Part shown: in pieces, positions 10,106-21,825 of the stretch
How the letters are laid out: each line of letters begins with the position of its first letter
Numbering within the stretch: position 1 is the first letter of the stretch
Source: Garcia nutans
Taxonomy: Eukaryota; Streptophyta; Magnoliopsida; Malpighiales; Euphorbiaceae
Direction: 5' to 3'
Length of the DNA stretch: 64,000 nt
NCBI GenBank assembly: GCA_947685225.1
Contig: CANTUV010000062.1
Location: 10,746,501 to 10,810,500, forward strand
The notes under the pieces: model-generated
The model's input: the letters and a program-made list of their open reading frames with translations, nothing else
Database searches by the model: none
Told to the model about the DNA's origin: nothing
Position numbers and translations under genes: made by a program

Positions 10106-10662
10106 ATAAAACTCAGGGACTCAACAAACGAAATGTGGTTTCTCTTATTTCATGGTCTCTACCTTCTGATTCATGGATCAAGGTAAATATTGATGGAGCT
10201 TCGAAAGGTAATCCGGGTCTCAGTGGTGCTAGTATTGTTATCCGGGATTGCTTGGGAAGATGGATATGTGGCAAACTAGTACGGTTGGGTGTTTGCACTT
10301 CTATGGTAGCTGAACTCAATGCCGCGGTGTTCAGTCTACAGCTTGCATGGCAGCATGGTTTTCGAAAAATTATTCTAGAAATGGACTCCATGGAGAGTCT
10401 AAGAATGATCTATGCTTCTGGTTCTGGTAGCCCTCGTTTTGTAAACATTTTAGGGCAAATTCAGTTACTGATGGACATGCCATGGGAAGTGAAACTGCAA
10501 CATGTGTTTCATGAAGGTAATAAGGTAGCTAATATTCTTACTAATCTTGCAGTCACAACCGATGGGGTTGAAGTGTTCCTGGATGTTCCTCCGTTGCAAG
10601 TTCGTGCGGAATTAGAAGCTGATCGGCAGCAGGTTGCATGGCCGCGTGTTCTTAGAATATAA
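10006..10662 (+). pseudogene. LINE RNase H domain
   Basis: RNase H degrades the RNA strand of the cDNA hybrid. The domain starts near SDSWIKVNIDGASKGNPG (catalytic Asp in NIDGAS), continues with VAELNAAVFSL (catalytic Glu) and LEMDSMESLRM (catalytic Asp). It ends with FHEGNKVANILTNLAV, where the usual final Asp of a VADxLA block is Asn. This is the last part of ORF2 and ends at the TAA at 10660. Frame open for 218 codons, but with the upstream part broken and the last acidic residue lost it is not expected to work. Confidence 0.88.
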
Positions 10663-10690
10663 TTGGGTATCACCCTCCTTTGTATCAAAA

Positions 10691-10707
10691 AATTTTTATT
10701 CTTATTT
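10691..10707. repeat. LINE target-site duplication, right copy
   Basis: 17 bp aatttttattcttattt directly after the LINE tail; identical to 8222-8238. Confidence 0.85.
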
Positions 10708-11058
10708 ATTGCATTTTTAATTTCTTTTTAATCTTTTGATTCATTGAATATGTTTAAATTAATTTGATTGAAGAGTTTATCCATTTCTTTAATTTTTTTC
10801 TCATTTTTACATTTGAAGAAAATCATTTTTTTTAGAAAAGAAACATTAGTTCATTAAAAAAATTTATTGGGATTCATTTTTCTTTTTCTTTTTGCACAAA
10901 TTAAAAAATATGGGTTTATTTAAAATTTTGAGGGGACAAATAAAAAATTTTCAAAAGTTTAATAATAAGTAAAAATGGAAATCTTTAAAATTTTGTGTGG
11001 GGGCATATGTATATATTGAAAAGATAAGGGGCAGTCTACCATGTAGCTTTGCCCCCTA

Positions 11059-11533
11059 CAATTCAATATTTTAAATTAAGACTATAACTATTTATTATTT
11101 ATATGTTAGTTTTGAAAATTTGTAATTTTATAGAATTTATTAATTATGTATTATTTTATTTTTTAATTAATAAATAAATATATTATTTTTATTTTGATAA
11201 AAAAATATTTTATTTCTATTAAAAAAAGTCAATTTTGGACGCTTGAGCTTTATTCAAGGGCTCATAAAAGAGGTAATGAACTTCAGCAACTGCTCGCACC
11301 ATTGACTTCAAACTACTGATCTTTTTTTTTTAAATATTCGTTTATGATATAATTATGTTAAATCAAAAAGGGGGAAAAAAAAGGAAAACCATTTACTTGA
11401 AATTGTTTTCCTATTTACCGGAAATTTTTTTAGCACTAAAGTGATATTATAGAATTTTTAATACGGTAAAAGAAAATTCATTCACGTTAGGATCAAATAA
11501 CTTATAAATACGAAAAAAGAAAAAAAGAAATTA
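11059..11533. other. AT-rich spacer
   Basis: No gene or clear repeat end seen. One 55 bp interval (11230-11285) is less AT-rich, without a recognisable frame. Confidence 0.3.
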
Positions 11534-11541
11534 TTTACAGC

Positions 11542-11767
11542 CAGTGGCGGAGCCAGCTGCTCCGTGAGGGGGGGAGGGGGGGGGCTGAAGGTGAAGGGGG
11601 GCTGAGGCACAGATGAAGGGGGGGGGGGGGGGGGGGGGGGGGGGCTGAGGCACAGAGCCTCCACGTTCGTTGCTCCGTCCGATAGAAAAGCTCCCCTATA
11701 AATACACGTCCGGCGGCCGGCGGGGGGGTCGTCAGTCCCCACGCGACCCCACCTGCCTCCGCCCCTG
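11542..11767. mobile_element. Short hAT-type MITE with long poly-G tract, 226 bp
   Basis: The ends CAGTGGCGGAGCCAG (11542) and the complement of CAGGGGCGGAGGCAG (ending 11767) are inverted repeats, flanked by a perfect 8 bp duplication TTTACAGC (11534-11541 and 11768-11775). The interior holds a duplicated block (GGGGGGCTGAGGCACAGA) separated by an uninterrupted run of about 27 G at 11618-11644. The minus-strand ORF over this region, rich in Pro, is produced by the G tracts. Related by its ends to the element at 7109-7624. Confidence 0.88.
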
Positions 11768-11867
11768 TTTACAGCATGTTTTTAGAATTTAAACTCTCAA
11801 TAAAAAATGAATATTGAAACCTCTTATCAATTAAACCAATTTTTAAGAATTAGGATTTACATGTTTC

Positions 11868-12250
11868 CAAGAAGTGAAGCACAGAAAGTAGAGAAAGACG
11901 AGTCAGGCAACCCAGTTTTCTTAGATGTGGGTGCATGGTTAAAATCAGAATTGAAGAAATGGTGGAGTAGAGATCACCCAAATGAGTTATTTACAGTAAA
12001 GCATATAGATCCTACATACATGATACGAGCAGTTCCTGCAAATGCCACAGATAATCTATATTGTACCCTTTTGGCGCATTCAGCTATTCATGGAGTTATG
12101 GTGGGTTTGTTTGTGGACCTATTAATGGTAACTATGCTTATATTCCATTGGAAGAAGTTGCTTAGGCGACAAATGAAGTTGACATGAAAGACCATAAATG
12201 GGCTTGGGTAAGGTCTGTCACCAATCAGCCTGATTTTGTAAGGAGGTAAA
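11868..12250 (+). pseudogene. Plant ATP-dependent 6-phosphofructokinase, C-terminal gene fragment
   Basis: Phosphofructokinase phosphorylates fructose 6-phosphate in glycolysis. The frame reads SEAQKVEKDESGNPVFLDVG then AWLKSELKKWW. Next comes the family-specific block IDPTYMIRAVPANATDNLYC, then TLLAHSAIHGVM. A small deletion near 12105 removes the GYTG-type turn and shifts the frame. In the other frame GPINGNYAYIPLEEVA is followed by a stop at about 12163, then DMKDHKWAWVRSVTNQPDF. Only the last quarter of the protein is present, with no upstream exons in the window, so this is a fragment or remnant of a lost gene. The first codons of the open frame (from 11807) have no resemblance and are probably intron or flank. 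Confidence 0.75.
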
Positions 12251-12713
12251 AGTTGGATTCATCGAGCTAATAGTGATGTTTTTAAGTGTATTTAATTATG
12301 TGGGTTTTGGTGTCTGAAAATGAAAAATGCAATTGCAAGTTGATGTGTGGTGACAGAAATGTGAAACCTTGGGAAGGCGTGCTTTGTAACGAGTTTTAAT
12401 TTATTGCATTGGTCAAGAGCATAGGCAAGCATGACTCAACCCGTTTGTTCATAGGATGGGTCATGCTGGGTAAAAAAAAATACAAAGATACGTGATTTAG
12501 TATACTTAAAAAATATATGATAAATAATTTATTACATATAATTTATTATTTTTGTATATATATTGATAAACTTTTTATATTTAAATGAAAAAATATATTA
12601 ATAATACCTATATATTTTTTTTATTTTGACGTTTGAATGATTTTATTTATTCAGTTTAATATATAAACTTCATAAGATAGTTTTTATTTTAGTTGCTTTG
12701 GCCGTTTTGACCA
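12251..12713. other. Spacer after the phosphofructokinase fragment
   Basis: The first ~150 bp may be 3' UTR of the phosphofructokinase remnant; the rest is AT-rich with nothing recognised. Confidence 0.3.
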
Positions 12714-12721
12714 TTAGAGGG

Positions 12722-13685
12722 CAGGGGCGAAGACAAAGTTTTTAAAGAAGGGGGCAAATTTTCTTTTAAAAATTTTAATTTTATCTCTAATTATTTTCTC
12801 TTTATTTTAGTTTTCACACTCATTGCATATTTTACATAATCTTTATTTTATAAATTTATCAATTTATTAATAGACTATTTCATTTAAAAAAAATTAATCA
12901 AATAAAATATTAATATATATATGTAATGAGATAATATATAAAGTATAAATAAAAAAATTGAATTATGAATATAATTTCTTTAAAAAAATTAAAATAAAAA
13001 TCATCACATAATATTAAAAATCAAAATTCAAAAGTAAAGAGAAGAAATTAAAAAAAATAAAAAATTATTAAAAAATTTAATCTTGTATTATTTCTTAATT
13101 TTCCTTCTTATTTATTGTATCATTAAAATAAATCTCACATACAATTATGAAATTTTGTAGTAAATTTTTTTTTCTGTAGCTATATAATTTAGTTAAACTA
13201 GTTAGTTATATAATTAATTATTTATAGCAAATATATCATCTTATATTATTGTTGTTATAATATTTTAAATTTATAATAATAAATTTAAATTTAACTGCAA
13301 TATTTTTGCTATATTGAAATAATGCAGCTATTTAATTTAATTAGTCTCAAAAATTTAAATTTTTTAATCCATTGATTTAATAGATGAATTCAAATTAATT
13401 TGATTGAAAAGTTTTGCTGTCTAATTTTTTTTTGAAGAGTATTAATTTTTTAATTAATTTTTTACAAGAAAAACATATTTAATTGTATTGAAATAATTAA
13501 TTGAGACTTATTTTTTTTTTGACTTATTGCATATTTTAAAACATGGGAGCAAATTAAAATTTTGAGAGGGGACAAATTAAAATTTTTTATAATTTTAATA
13601 AATATAAATATATATAATAATTATTTTTTTCAAATAAAAAGGGGGGCAGTTGCCCCCTTCCCCCCAATGAGTAGCTTCGTCATTG
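12722..13685. mobile_element. hAT-type non-autonomous element, 964 bp
   Basis: The ends CAGGGGCGAAG (12722) and the complement of CAATGACGAAG (ending 13685) are imperfect inverted repeats, each followed by a GGGGGCAA-rich subterminal block. A perfect 8 bp duplication TTAGAGGG lies at 12714-12721 and 13686-13693. The AT-rich interior has no transposase frame and is shared with the older copy at 7911-11058. Confidence 0.87.
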
Positions 13686-13693
13686 TTAGAGGG

Positions 13694-15730
13694 TGATGGC
13701 TAAAATTAGTAGGATCCGTTTTTATCAAATGAATTTTTATATAACAAATATACCCTTTCACCTTCTTCTTTTTTCAGTCTCCCTCTCTCTAATGGAAAAG
13801 AAGTTCTAATTTATCAGAGAATTAACAAATACTTCTTCAACCTTAAAAAGCAGCTATTACATACGTGAATTAAGAGAATTAGCACAAAAAATTAAGAAAA
13901 ATAGAGTAATTTAATTCAAATTTTGGTAGTTTAATAATGTAATCAAACTATATTCATTAACTGATTATGAACATATATAAGCACCAAATTTCACAAATAA
14001 AAAATGTAATTAAAAACTAAAAAAGATCAAATTAAAAACTGAGAAAAAGAAACGAATGGAAATTAAAGTTTAGAACATAGGAGAGAATAAAATTTTCAGA
14101 GATTTGAAGTAATTCGTGAATTTAGAATCCAAATAATAGTTAGGCCAATCAAATGCAAAGAAAGTAATAAATATATATGTATAATCAATAATTAGTAAGT
14201 ACCTTCTTCGAACTTGAAGCTTTTTCTTTCAGTTTCTTCATAAAAACATGCTCAAAATCTCTTCTTCTTCATCAACAAACTCAATGCTCAAATTGAATTC
14301 ACCTAAAAAAAAAAAAAAGAAACACTATTTTTATATTACGGACGGCAAGGGATAGAGAGAAGGGAAAGGGATTTTTATAACTCCAATTAAATAGAATCCC
14401 TAATTCACAAAAGTTAATAGTAAATAGAAAAATTGAATAAACAGGGGCATTTTGGTTAGGTAACTATTTATAATATGACGTGTCAAAATTGTATATTGAA
14501 ATCGATTCCCACAAATATCAGTTAACATGCCATGTAGGACGAAGTTGGCCGGCGTAATCAAATTAATATTAAAAACTAAGCTTTAGATGCTAAAATGATA
14601 AAAAAAATTCAGATACCACCAAATTAGTAAAAATAAAAAAAATTCAAATACCAATAACATATTTTTTCCATTTAAATATATAATAATAGATTAATGTATA
14701 TATATGGTTAAAAAAATTAATAATATTCAAATTAAATGTATGTTATTGTTAGAACAGTTAAATATTTTAAGTATTCGAATTTCTATTAGAGTTGAATTGT
14801 TTTGATTAAATTGTAAATTTTGGATCTCCATCCCACGCATATTATTTCGAAAGTTCGAAACAATACAACAGTTCGGATTCTATCATTGTAGAAGTTTTAT
14901 TAATTTTCGAATTGTTGCGATAATTGTATTGCTCCTCGCTATTGGGCCTGTTAAAATTAAATAATCTATTTTTTGAATTTGATTTGGCTTGAAATTTCAA
15001 ACTTAATTCAAATTGATTTTTTTATGCATAAATTTCAATTTTAAAAAAGTTCTTTGAAAACATAAACGTAGTCATGGAAATTTGGTAGGAAAATTAAGCT
15101 CTGAAGAAAAGTACTTAATCATTCAAATGAGACGATCTTTATCTGAGCTGAATTTAGTATGCTATTGGGTATTTTGTTCAATATGCATTGCGGCATACAA
15201 TTTTGTTTCCTCACCCTTTTGCTGAAACTTGATATGAACTTCAGCTTTTTATGATCATTGAAAGTTTTATTTGATTAAAAAATTGGAATAAGATCAAGTA
15301 AATTAAAGAGTTATTAAGCACTAATAATATCATAATTTAATTAATATCTACAATTTATAGTAAAAAAAATTATAACTTGACTAAGGTTACTCGAAAATTA
15401 TGATTAATTAATGCTTTAATAACTTATACATTATCATAATTATTTGAATAATGTAATAGATATGAATAGAAATTATATCAAATTAAGTATGTAAGGGTTG
15501 AAATTGGATAATTTGATTTGCTTTTTATCATTTGTAAATTGTAAATGTGCAAAAGCCATTTATTTAGGTTATCATTAGTATGACCCTTGCGGCTTAACAA
15601 AGTCATGATCATAAAAGAGACGATAGGTATGGAACCATAATCCACAATAGTGTAAAGTGTATTATGAGTAAAAAAGCAGCAAGATTATATATGACATATG
15701 CTTAGAAAAGATAGGAAAAGAGAAACAAAA

Positions 15731-15782
<52 letters not shown>

Positions 15783-16603
15783 CTTCCATTATTCTATTTG
15801 AAGGTGTGAAATTGATATCATAAATTTTATGAAAATGTAGAAATTCTTTAATTTTTTTTATGAAGGAATTACCAAAAAAAATTAACGCAAAAGGTGTATG
15901 GGAGCTGAGTGCTGAGTGCTGAGTGAGATTTTGCCAATGATTATGCTCTGTGACACTTCTTTTATAGAGAAAATAAATTTATATATAGTTAAAAGGAAGG
16001 AAAGATAGCTAATGTTCAATTGCTTTAACAAAGATATTGACTATGACAGAATCTCTTTGCTATACCTTATCTACGTGGTCCTTCTCCCCCATTCAAAACA
16101 ATAGTGTATATTTTCTTAAGATTTCAAAAGTTGAACAATCATGGAAGTTGCAATTTATCAACAACTACAAGGGAATTTTTTTAAAAGAGAAATCATCTTA
16201 AATATATACCATTGCCATTTCTTTTATCTCAATTTAAATGTTATTCATATTAAATGAACTCTATTTTACTAATTTTCTCTTTCCCAAATAAACCATGATG
16301 AATATAAAAAGATGTTATTCTGCTTACTCTTGGCTTTTTTGCTCTCTCGCTCCCTTTCGCTTGAAAATATTATTTTCCTTTTTTCATATTTGCTCTCTTA
16401 CTCTATGTAGCTCCTATCTCACTTGAAAGAACTATCTTGCTTCACTTAGCTAATTTCATACTCTTTGGTTTTCTCGTTTAATTTCATACTCTTTTGTTTT
16501 CTCGTTCTACTCTCTACTCACTCGCTTTCCTCTTTGCTTCTCTTGATTCCATTTGCTTCTCTTGCTCTCTCTCACTTTCTACCTTACAAACAACAAATTC
16601 TAT
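13694..16603. other. Non-coding stretch with GA and CT tracts
   Basis: No gene supported. A (GA)n microsatellite of about 40 bp lies at 15736-15778. A CT-rich tract runs from about 16325 to 16590, ending at the copia insertion. A possible transposon end (atgtaggacgaagttggc, about 14533-14550) has no partner I could confirm. Confidence 0.3.
15736..15778. repeat. (GA)n microsatellite
   Basis: About 21 uninterrupted GA units. Confidence 0.95.
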
Positions 16604-16608
16604 GATTT

Positions 16609-17185
16609 TGTCGGGGGTACCAACCACTCACTAATTTTCTTTTGACAATTGATATCACCCCACCTTTTTTACTAATGTTTTATAAAATAAAAAATAAAAG
16701 TCAAAATTAATTGCCACAAATTGTGGCAGATGGGCAGGAGTGAAGGCATATATAAGGCCTTCCTCCCTCAGTGATGTAACACACGGTGATAACAAAATAA
16801 ATGCAGATATTATGAGAATATTAAAAGAGGGAGGAAAAATTAAGTGTAAGATAATTTTTGAGTGATAAAATAGTGATATTTTATTTTGAATGTTTAGGAA
16901 ACACTAAGCCACTATTTTAGATTTATCTAATTTGTAAATGTTGTTCTTCTAGAATATTTCTTTAGAAAAGTCTCTCTTTTGTAATTCTACTATTTATTAG
17001 TGAAAAAAATTATTCAAAGTTTGGCCCATAGACTTAGCCCAAAATTAAAAGAGTGAACCACGTTAAATATTAATGTCTCTCTTTTATTAATTAATTTTAT
17101 TTTGCTCATATTTTATTTAATTATTGTTAATTCGCCGATCTTACTGCACTGATAATTTAGGATTTATTTCTTAATTTTCTCTTCA
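16609..17185 (+). repeat. Left LTR of the degraded copia
   Basis: Shares long blocks with 21219-21820, such as attaattgccacaaattgtg and cactaagccactatttta. TG at the start, CA at the end. Confidence 0.9.
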
Positions 17186-17210
17186 ACTAGTATCAGAGTG
17201 TGGTTTGAAG

Positions 17211-20200
17211 AGATGGAGAGGAAGACAGGCAAAATGATAAACTTAAATGGCACAAAATACCATATTTGGAAATCCAAGATGAAGGATATTCTATTTATGA
17301 TGAAGATGCATTTACTGGTGTTTAGTACGAGTAAAACCGATGACAAGACAAATGAAGAATGGGAATTTGAGCGTGAATAAGTTTGTGGTTTTATCCAACA
17401 ATATGTCAAAGATAATGTATGTAATCGTATCTATGGTGAGACCCGTGCAAGAATGTTATGGAACAAGCTTGAAGAATTATATACTTCAAATATCAGTAAC
17501 AATAAATTATTTTATCTCACAAAATTAATGCAGATGGGATATAAAAGAGAGCAATTCCGTTGCAGATCACTTGAATGAGTTTCAAAGAACTATAGATTAG
17601 TTGTTGGTCATGAGCATCACCTTTGATGATGAGGTGCTTCCTTTGATGGTTCTTACTTTATTGCCAAAGTTTTGGGAGACTCTGAAAATTTCATTAACAA
17701 ATTCTGCTCCTAATGGTATTGTTAAAATGGAATTAATAAAAAGTGATATCCTAAATGAAGAGATGAGGAGCTGCTCATAAGGTGTTTCCTCTTCGCAATA
17801 AGACATTATAGCTACAACTATTAAGAGGAGAAGTCAGAATAAGGGGCTTAAATAGTGGAGATAAAAGTAGAGATGCTAGTCATGGTAAATCTAATAAAAT
17901 TTGCCAATGCTGAATATCATCATTGTCATAAAAAGGGGTATATCGAGAAATATTGCAAAAAATAGAAAAAGGAGAAAGGAAAGGAAAAAAAAAGATGATA
18001 GCGATGATAAGAGTATTGTCGCTACAACTGATCATGAATTTCTTCTCATTTACAATGATGATGTAGTCAGTGTGGTTGATCATGAGACTAATTAGGTGAT
18101 TGATACTGGTGCCTTTATTCATGCTACAGCCCAGAGGGAGTTTTTTGCCACTTATACACTAAGTGACTTTGGGACAGTTAAAATAGGTAATGATGATAGT
18201 GCTAAGATTGTTAGTGCTGGTAATATTCACTTGGAGACCAACAATAGCACTAGGCTATTGTTAAAAGATGTGAAGCATGTTCCTGATATCAGGCTTAATA
18301 TGATTTTTTCTGGAAAGCTTCATAATGAAGAATACTGCAATACCTTCCAAAATGGCCAATGGAAGCTCAGCAAAGGATTTCTCATTGTGGCTTGAGGTAA
18401 CAAAGTCTCTATGCTTTATTTGATGCAAGATAAAATCCCCAAAAGCATAGTTAATGCAGTAGAGAAAGATGATGTAGCTAAGATCTGGCATAAAAGACTT
18501 AGTCACATAAGCAAAAAAGGAATATCAATGCTAGTCAAAAAGAAGAATAGCCGGTTTGAGCAGTGTTCATTTAAACATATGTGCTAATTGCTTAGTAAAA
18601 AAGCAAAACATAGTTGCTTTCAAAAATTCTAACTATTATGAAAAGAAGCCAGGGATATTACAGTTAGTACACTTTGATGTGTGCAGTCATTTCAAGACCA
18701 AATCAATTGGTGGCTCCTCCTATTTCGTGACTTTCATTTATGATTGTTCAAGAAAACTATGGGTTTATATCTTAAAGAATACATATCAAGTTATAAAGGT
18801 ATTTAAACATTTTCAAGCTCTAGTTGAGAGAAAAACTGGGAAGAAATTGAAATGTATCAAGTCAGATAATGAGGTGAGTACATTGGATCACTTCAGAGAT
18901 ATTACAAGGAGCAAGGCATTCGACACAAGTTGACACCATCGAAAACTCCTTAGTTGAATGGTGTAGTTGAAAGAATGAACATGATTCTCATTGAGAGAGT
19001 CAAATGTCTGCTATCACATTTAAAGCTGTCAAAGTCATTTTGGGCTGAAGTATTAAATGTTGTGATTCATATTCTGAATCTTTCACCGTGTGTTCCTTTG
19101 AAGTTTGATATTCTAGAAAGAGTGTAGTCTAGAAGGGATGTCTCTTATGATCACTTAAGAGTTTTTGGGTGCAAGGCACATACCAAAGGATGAATTGTTG
19201 AAATCGGATGCTAAGACAAGACAGAGTGTGTTTGTTGGTTATGATCAAGATGAACTTAGCTGTCGATTCTATGATCTAGTTCAGAAGAAACTTGTTAAAA
19301 GTCATGATGCAGTGTTTGTTGAAGATGAGACCATTGAGAAGGCCCAGAAGAATGTATCTAGATCTGATGGCAGTTCAATAGATCTTGAGTTAGTTCCTCT
19401 AAAAGTTGTGTTAAGAAATATTGGAGATGAAATTGAAGAAGGCCAGCAGAATGCTACTAATGATGCTGCTCCCATCTAGAATCAACTAAATGAAGATTCT
19501 AACAAAGATGATTTTGAAAATCAGTCACCAGTATCAGATGTAGCTCAGGAACCAATAAGGAGATCTACTAGAGTTAGACAACCTTTTACTAGATACTCTA
19601 GTGATCAATACGTGATGCTTACTGATGGGGGAGATCCTAAGGATTACTAAGAAGCTATGACATATGAGAATAAGAGGAAATGGATAGAATCCACGTAAGA
19701 TGAGTTAAAATCCTTGTTCAAGAATAAAATATTTGAGCTGGTGAAGTTACCAACAGGTAAGAGAGCTTTAAAGAATAAATGGGTGTTCAGGATAATGCAT
19801 AAAGAACACAGTTCTCAGTCACGATTCAAATCTAAAGTAGTTATTAAGGGATTCAGCTAAAGGAAAGGGATTGACTTTGATGAGATCTTTTCACCAGTAG
19901 TGAAGATGACATCTATTCATGCAGTGCTAGGATTAGCTACAAGTCTCAACTTAGAGATCGAGCAAATGGATGTGAAGACTTCCTTCCTTTATGGTGATTT
20001 GGAGGAAGAGATATATATGGAGCAACCAGAGAGTTTTGAAGAAAAAAAAAAGAGGACTATGTTTGCAAGTTAAATAAAAGCTTATACGGCTTGAAACATG
20101 CACCAAGACAGTAGTACAAGAAGTTTGAGTCAGTTATGGGAGAGTAAGGTTATAAGAAGACCACTTCAGATTATTGTGTATTTGTGAAAAAATTCTCTAA

Positions 20201-21170
20201 TGATGATTTCATTATTTTGTTACTCTACATGGATGACATGTTAATTGATGGCCATAAAATTTCCATAATTAACAGTCTGAAAAACCAATTGAGCAAGTCT
20301 TTTGCTATGAAAGACTTGGGACCAGCAAGACAAATTCTTGGCATGAAGATAATTAGAGATAGAGACACTAAAAAATTATGGTTATTACAGGAGAAGTACA
20401 TTGAGAAAGTACTTTAGATATTTAGTATAGATAAAGCTAAAATGGTTATTTGTCCTCTTATTTATCATTTTAAATTATGTTTAAAACATTATCCTTCTAC
20501 AACAAAAAAAAAGAGAGAAAGAAGACATGGCTAGAATTATATATGCTTCAGCAGTTAGGAGTTTGATGTATGTCATGGTGTGTATATGATCAGATATTGT
20601 TCACTCAGTAGGAGTAGTGAGTCAGTTCCTTTTAAATCCTGGTAAGGAATATTGGGTTGCAGTGAAATAGATTTTGAGATATCTTTGTGGAACCCCCAAA
20701 ATATGTTTATGTTTTAGAAATAAGAAACCTATGTTAGTTGGTTATACATATGCAGATATGGCAAGTAATGTTGTCTCAAGAAAATCTACATCAGGCTATT
20801 TAATTTTATTTGCAGGGGGAGCCATGTCATGGAAGTCAAGGCTATAAAAGTGTCACTCTCTCAATAAATGAAGCATAATTTATTACTACAACTGAAGCAT
20901 TCAAAAAGTTCCTGTTGATGAAAATGTTCTTAGATGAACTTAGGTTTCAGTAGGATAGATATTCACTTTATTGTGATAGTCAAAGAGTCATTCATCTTGG
21001 AAAGAATTTATCATTCTATTCCAGATCAAAACATATTGATGTAAGATACTATTAGATCAGAGATGTGTTGGAGAATAAACTTTTATAGCTTGGAAAGATT
21101 TATACTAAAGATAATGGTGCAAACAAGTTTACAAAAATTCTTATAAGTGAAAATTTTGAGTTTTGTCGAT
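17211..21170 (+). pseudogene. Copia gag-pol remnant
   Basis: In order: gag N-terminus (LNGTKYHIWKSKMKDILFMM, 17243-17302); protease region (VIDTGAFIHATAQREFF, about 18093) with IRLNMIFSGKL; GAG-pre-integrase (KIWHKRLSHISKKG, 18481); integrase (HFDVC at about 18670, then KCIKSDNE); RT (ALKNKWVFRIM, MDVKTSFL, EDYVCKLNKSLYGLKHA, and the catalytic YMDD at about 20227); and RNase H (ADMASNVVSRKSTSGY, about 20752). Many internal stops and frameshifts between and inside the domains. Not functional. Confidence 0.9.
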
Positions 21171-21218
21171 TATCTGCAGGAATGACTGTTACCCCCATGT
21201 GGTTGGTAGGGAGAGAAT

Positions 21219-21301
21219 TGTGGAGGGTACCAAATACCCACTAATTTTCTTTTGACAATTTAAATGGGGTGCTACCAACCACCTCACCTTTTTTACTAAG
21301 C

Positions 21302-21332
<31 letters not shown>

Positions 21333-21820
21333 ATGAAAGTCAAAATTAATTGCCACAAATTGTGGCAGATGGGCAAGAGGAAAGGCCTATATATAATCTT
21401 CCTCCCTCAGTAGTGTAACATACAGTGATAACAAAATAAATAGAGAGATTGAGAGAATTTTAAGAGGGAGAGAAAAAATTAAGTGAGAATTTTTTTAGTG
21501 ATAAAATAGTAAAATTGTATTTTAAGTGTTTGGAAAACACTAAGCCACTATTTTAGATTTATCTCATTTGTGAGTATTGTGCTTCTAGAATATTTTTCTA
21601 GAAAAGTTTCTCCCTTGTAATTTTACTATTTATTAGTGAAAAAATTATTCGAAGTTCAGCTTGTGGATGCAACCTAAAATTTAAAGGGTGAACCACGTTA
21701 AATATTGGTGTCTTTCTTTTATTAATTATTTTTATTTTACTTATATTTTGTTTAATTACTGCTAATTCGTCGATCCCACTTCACCGATAATTTGGGATTT
21801 ATTTCTTAATTTTCTCTTCA
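21219..21820 (+). repeat. Right LTR of the degraded copia
   Basis: Partner of 16609-17185, 25 bp longer, partly through a TA run at 21303-21328. Confidence 0.9.
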
Positions 21821-21825
21821 TATTT

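Larger units (their letters stand above)
8239..10690 (+). mobile_element. 5'-truncated L1-type LINE with RNase H domain
   Basis: ORF2 begins inside the reverse transcriptase domain (QEVIHSMQQRMGKQSWMIIK, from about 8241), so ORF1, endonuclease and the RT start are missing. Order: RT, zf-RVT zinc-binding region, RNase H, a stop at 10660-10662, a ~28 bp tail ending in a short A run, then the 17 bp target duplication (10691-10707; left copy 8222-8238). Frameshifts and stops (for example at about 8330, in the T run at about 8615, and near 9235) show it is dead. The exact duplication indicates it is not very old. Confidence 0.9.
7911..11058. mobile_element. Old hAT-like element, interrupted by a LINE
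   Basis: The left end CAGCGAGGATGAAATTACGA (7911) and the right end around gtagctttgccccct (about 11044-11058) resemble the ends of the element at 12722-13685. The interior 8110-8200 (ttgaattatgaatataat ... cacataatattaaaa) is closely similar to 12955-13020 of that element, so the two are family members. A LINE at 8239-10690 splits this copy. No clear 8 bp duplication survives, so the limits are approximate. Confidence 0.5.
16609..21820 (+). mobile_element. Degraded Ty1/copia retrotransposon (Tork/Tnt1-like)
   Basis: Left LTR 16609-17185 (577 bp) and right LTR 21219-21820 (602 bp) both begin TG and end TCTTCA. The left one is followed by tagtatcagagt, a one- or two-base variant of the initiator-Met primer site. 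A purine-rich tract (ggtagggagagaa) precedes the right LTR. Flanks are gattt and tattt, a 5 bp duplication with one change. The gag-pol order is normal, but every domain carries stops and frameshifts. The LTRs differ by many substitutions and an internal TA-repeat expansion, so this is a much older insertion than the copia at 46.8 kb. The protease and RT read like the Tork/Tnt1 group. Confidence 0.9.

Noticed and set aside
11482..11742. Minus-strand 86-codon ORF with a proline run
   Set aside because: The prolines come from the poly-G tract of a MITE.
12590..14660. Larger Mutator-like element around the 12722-13685 insertion
   Set aside because: Suggestive similarity between the sequence at 12610-12700 and the complement of 14570-14660, but too weak by eye to define arms.
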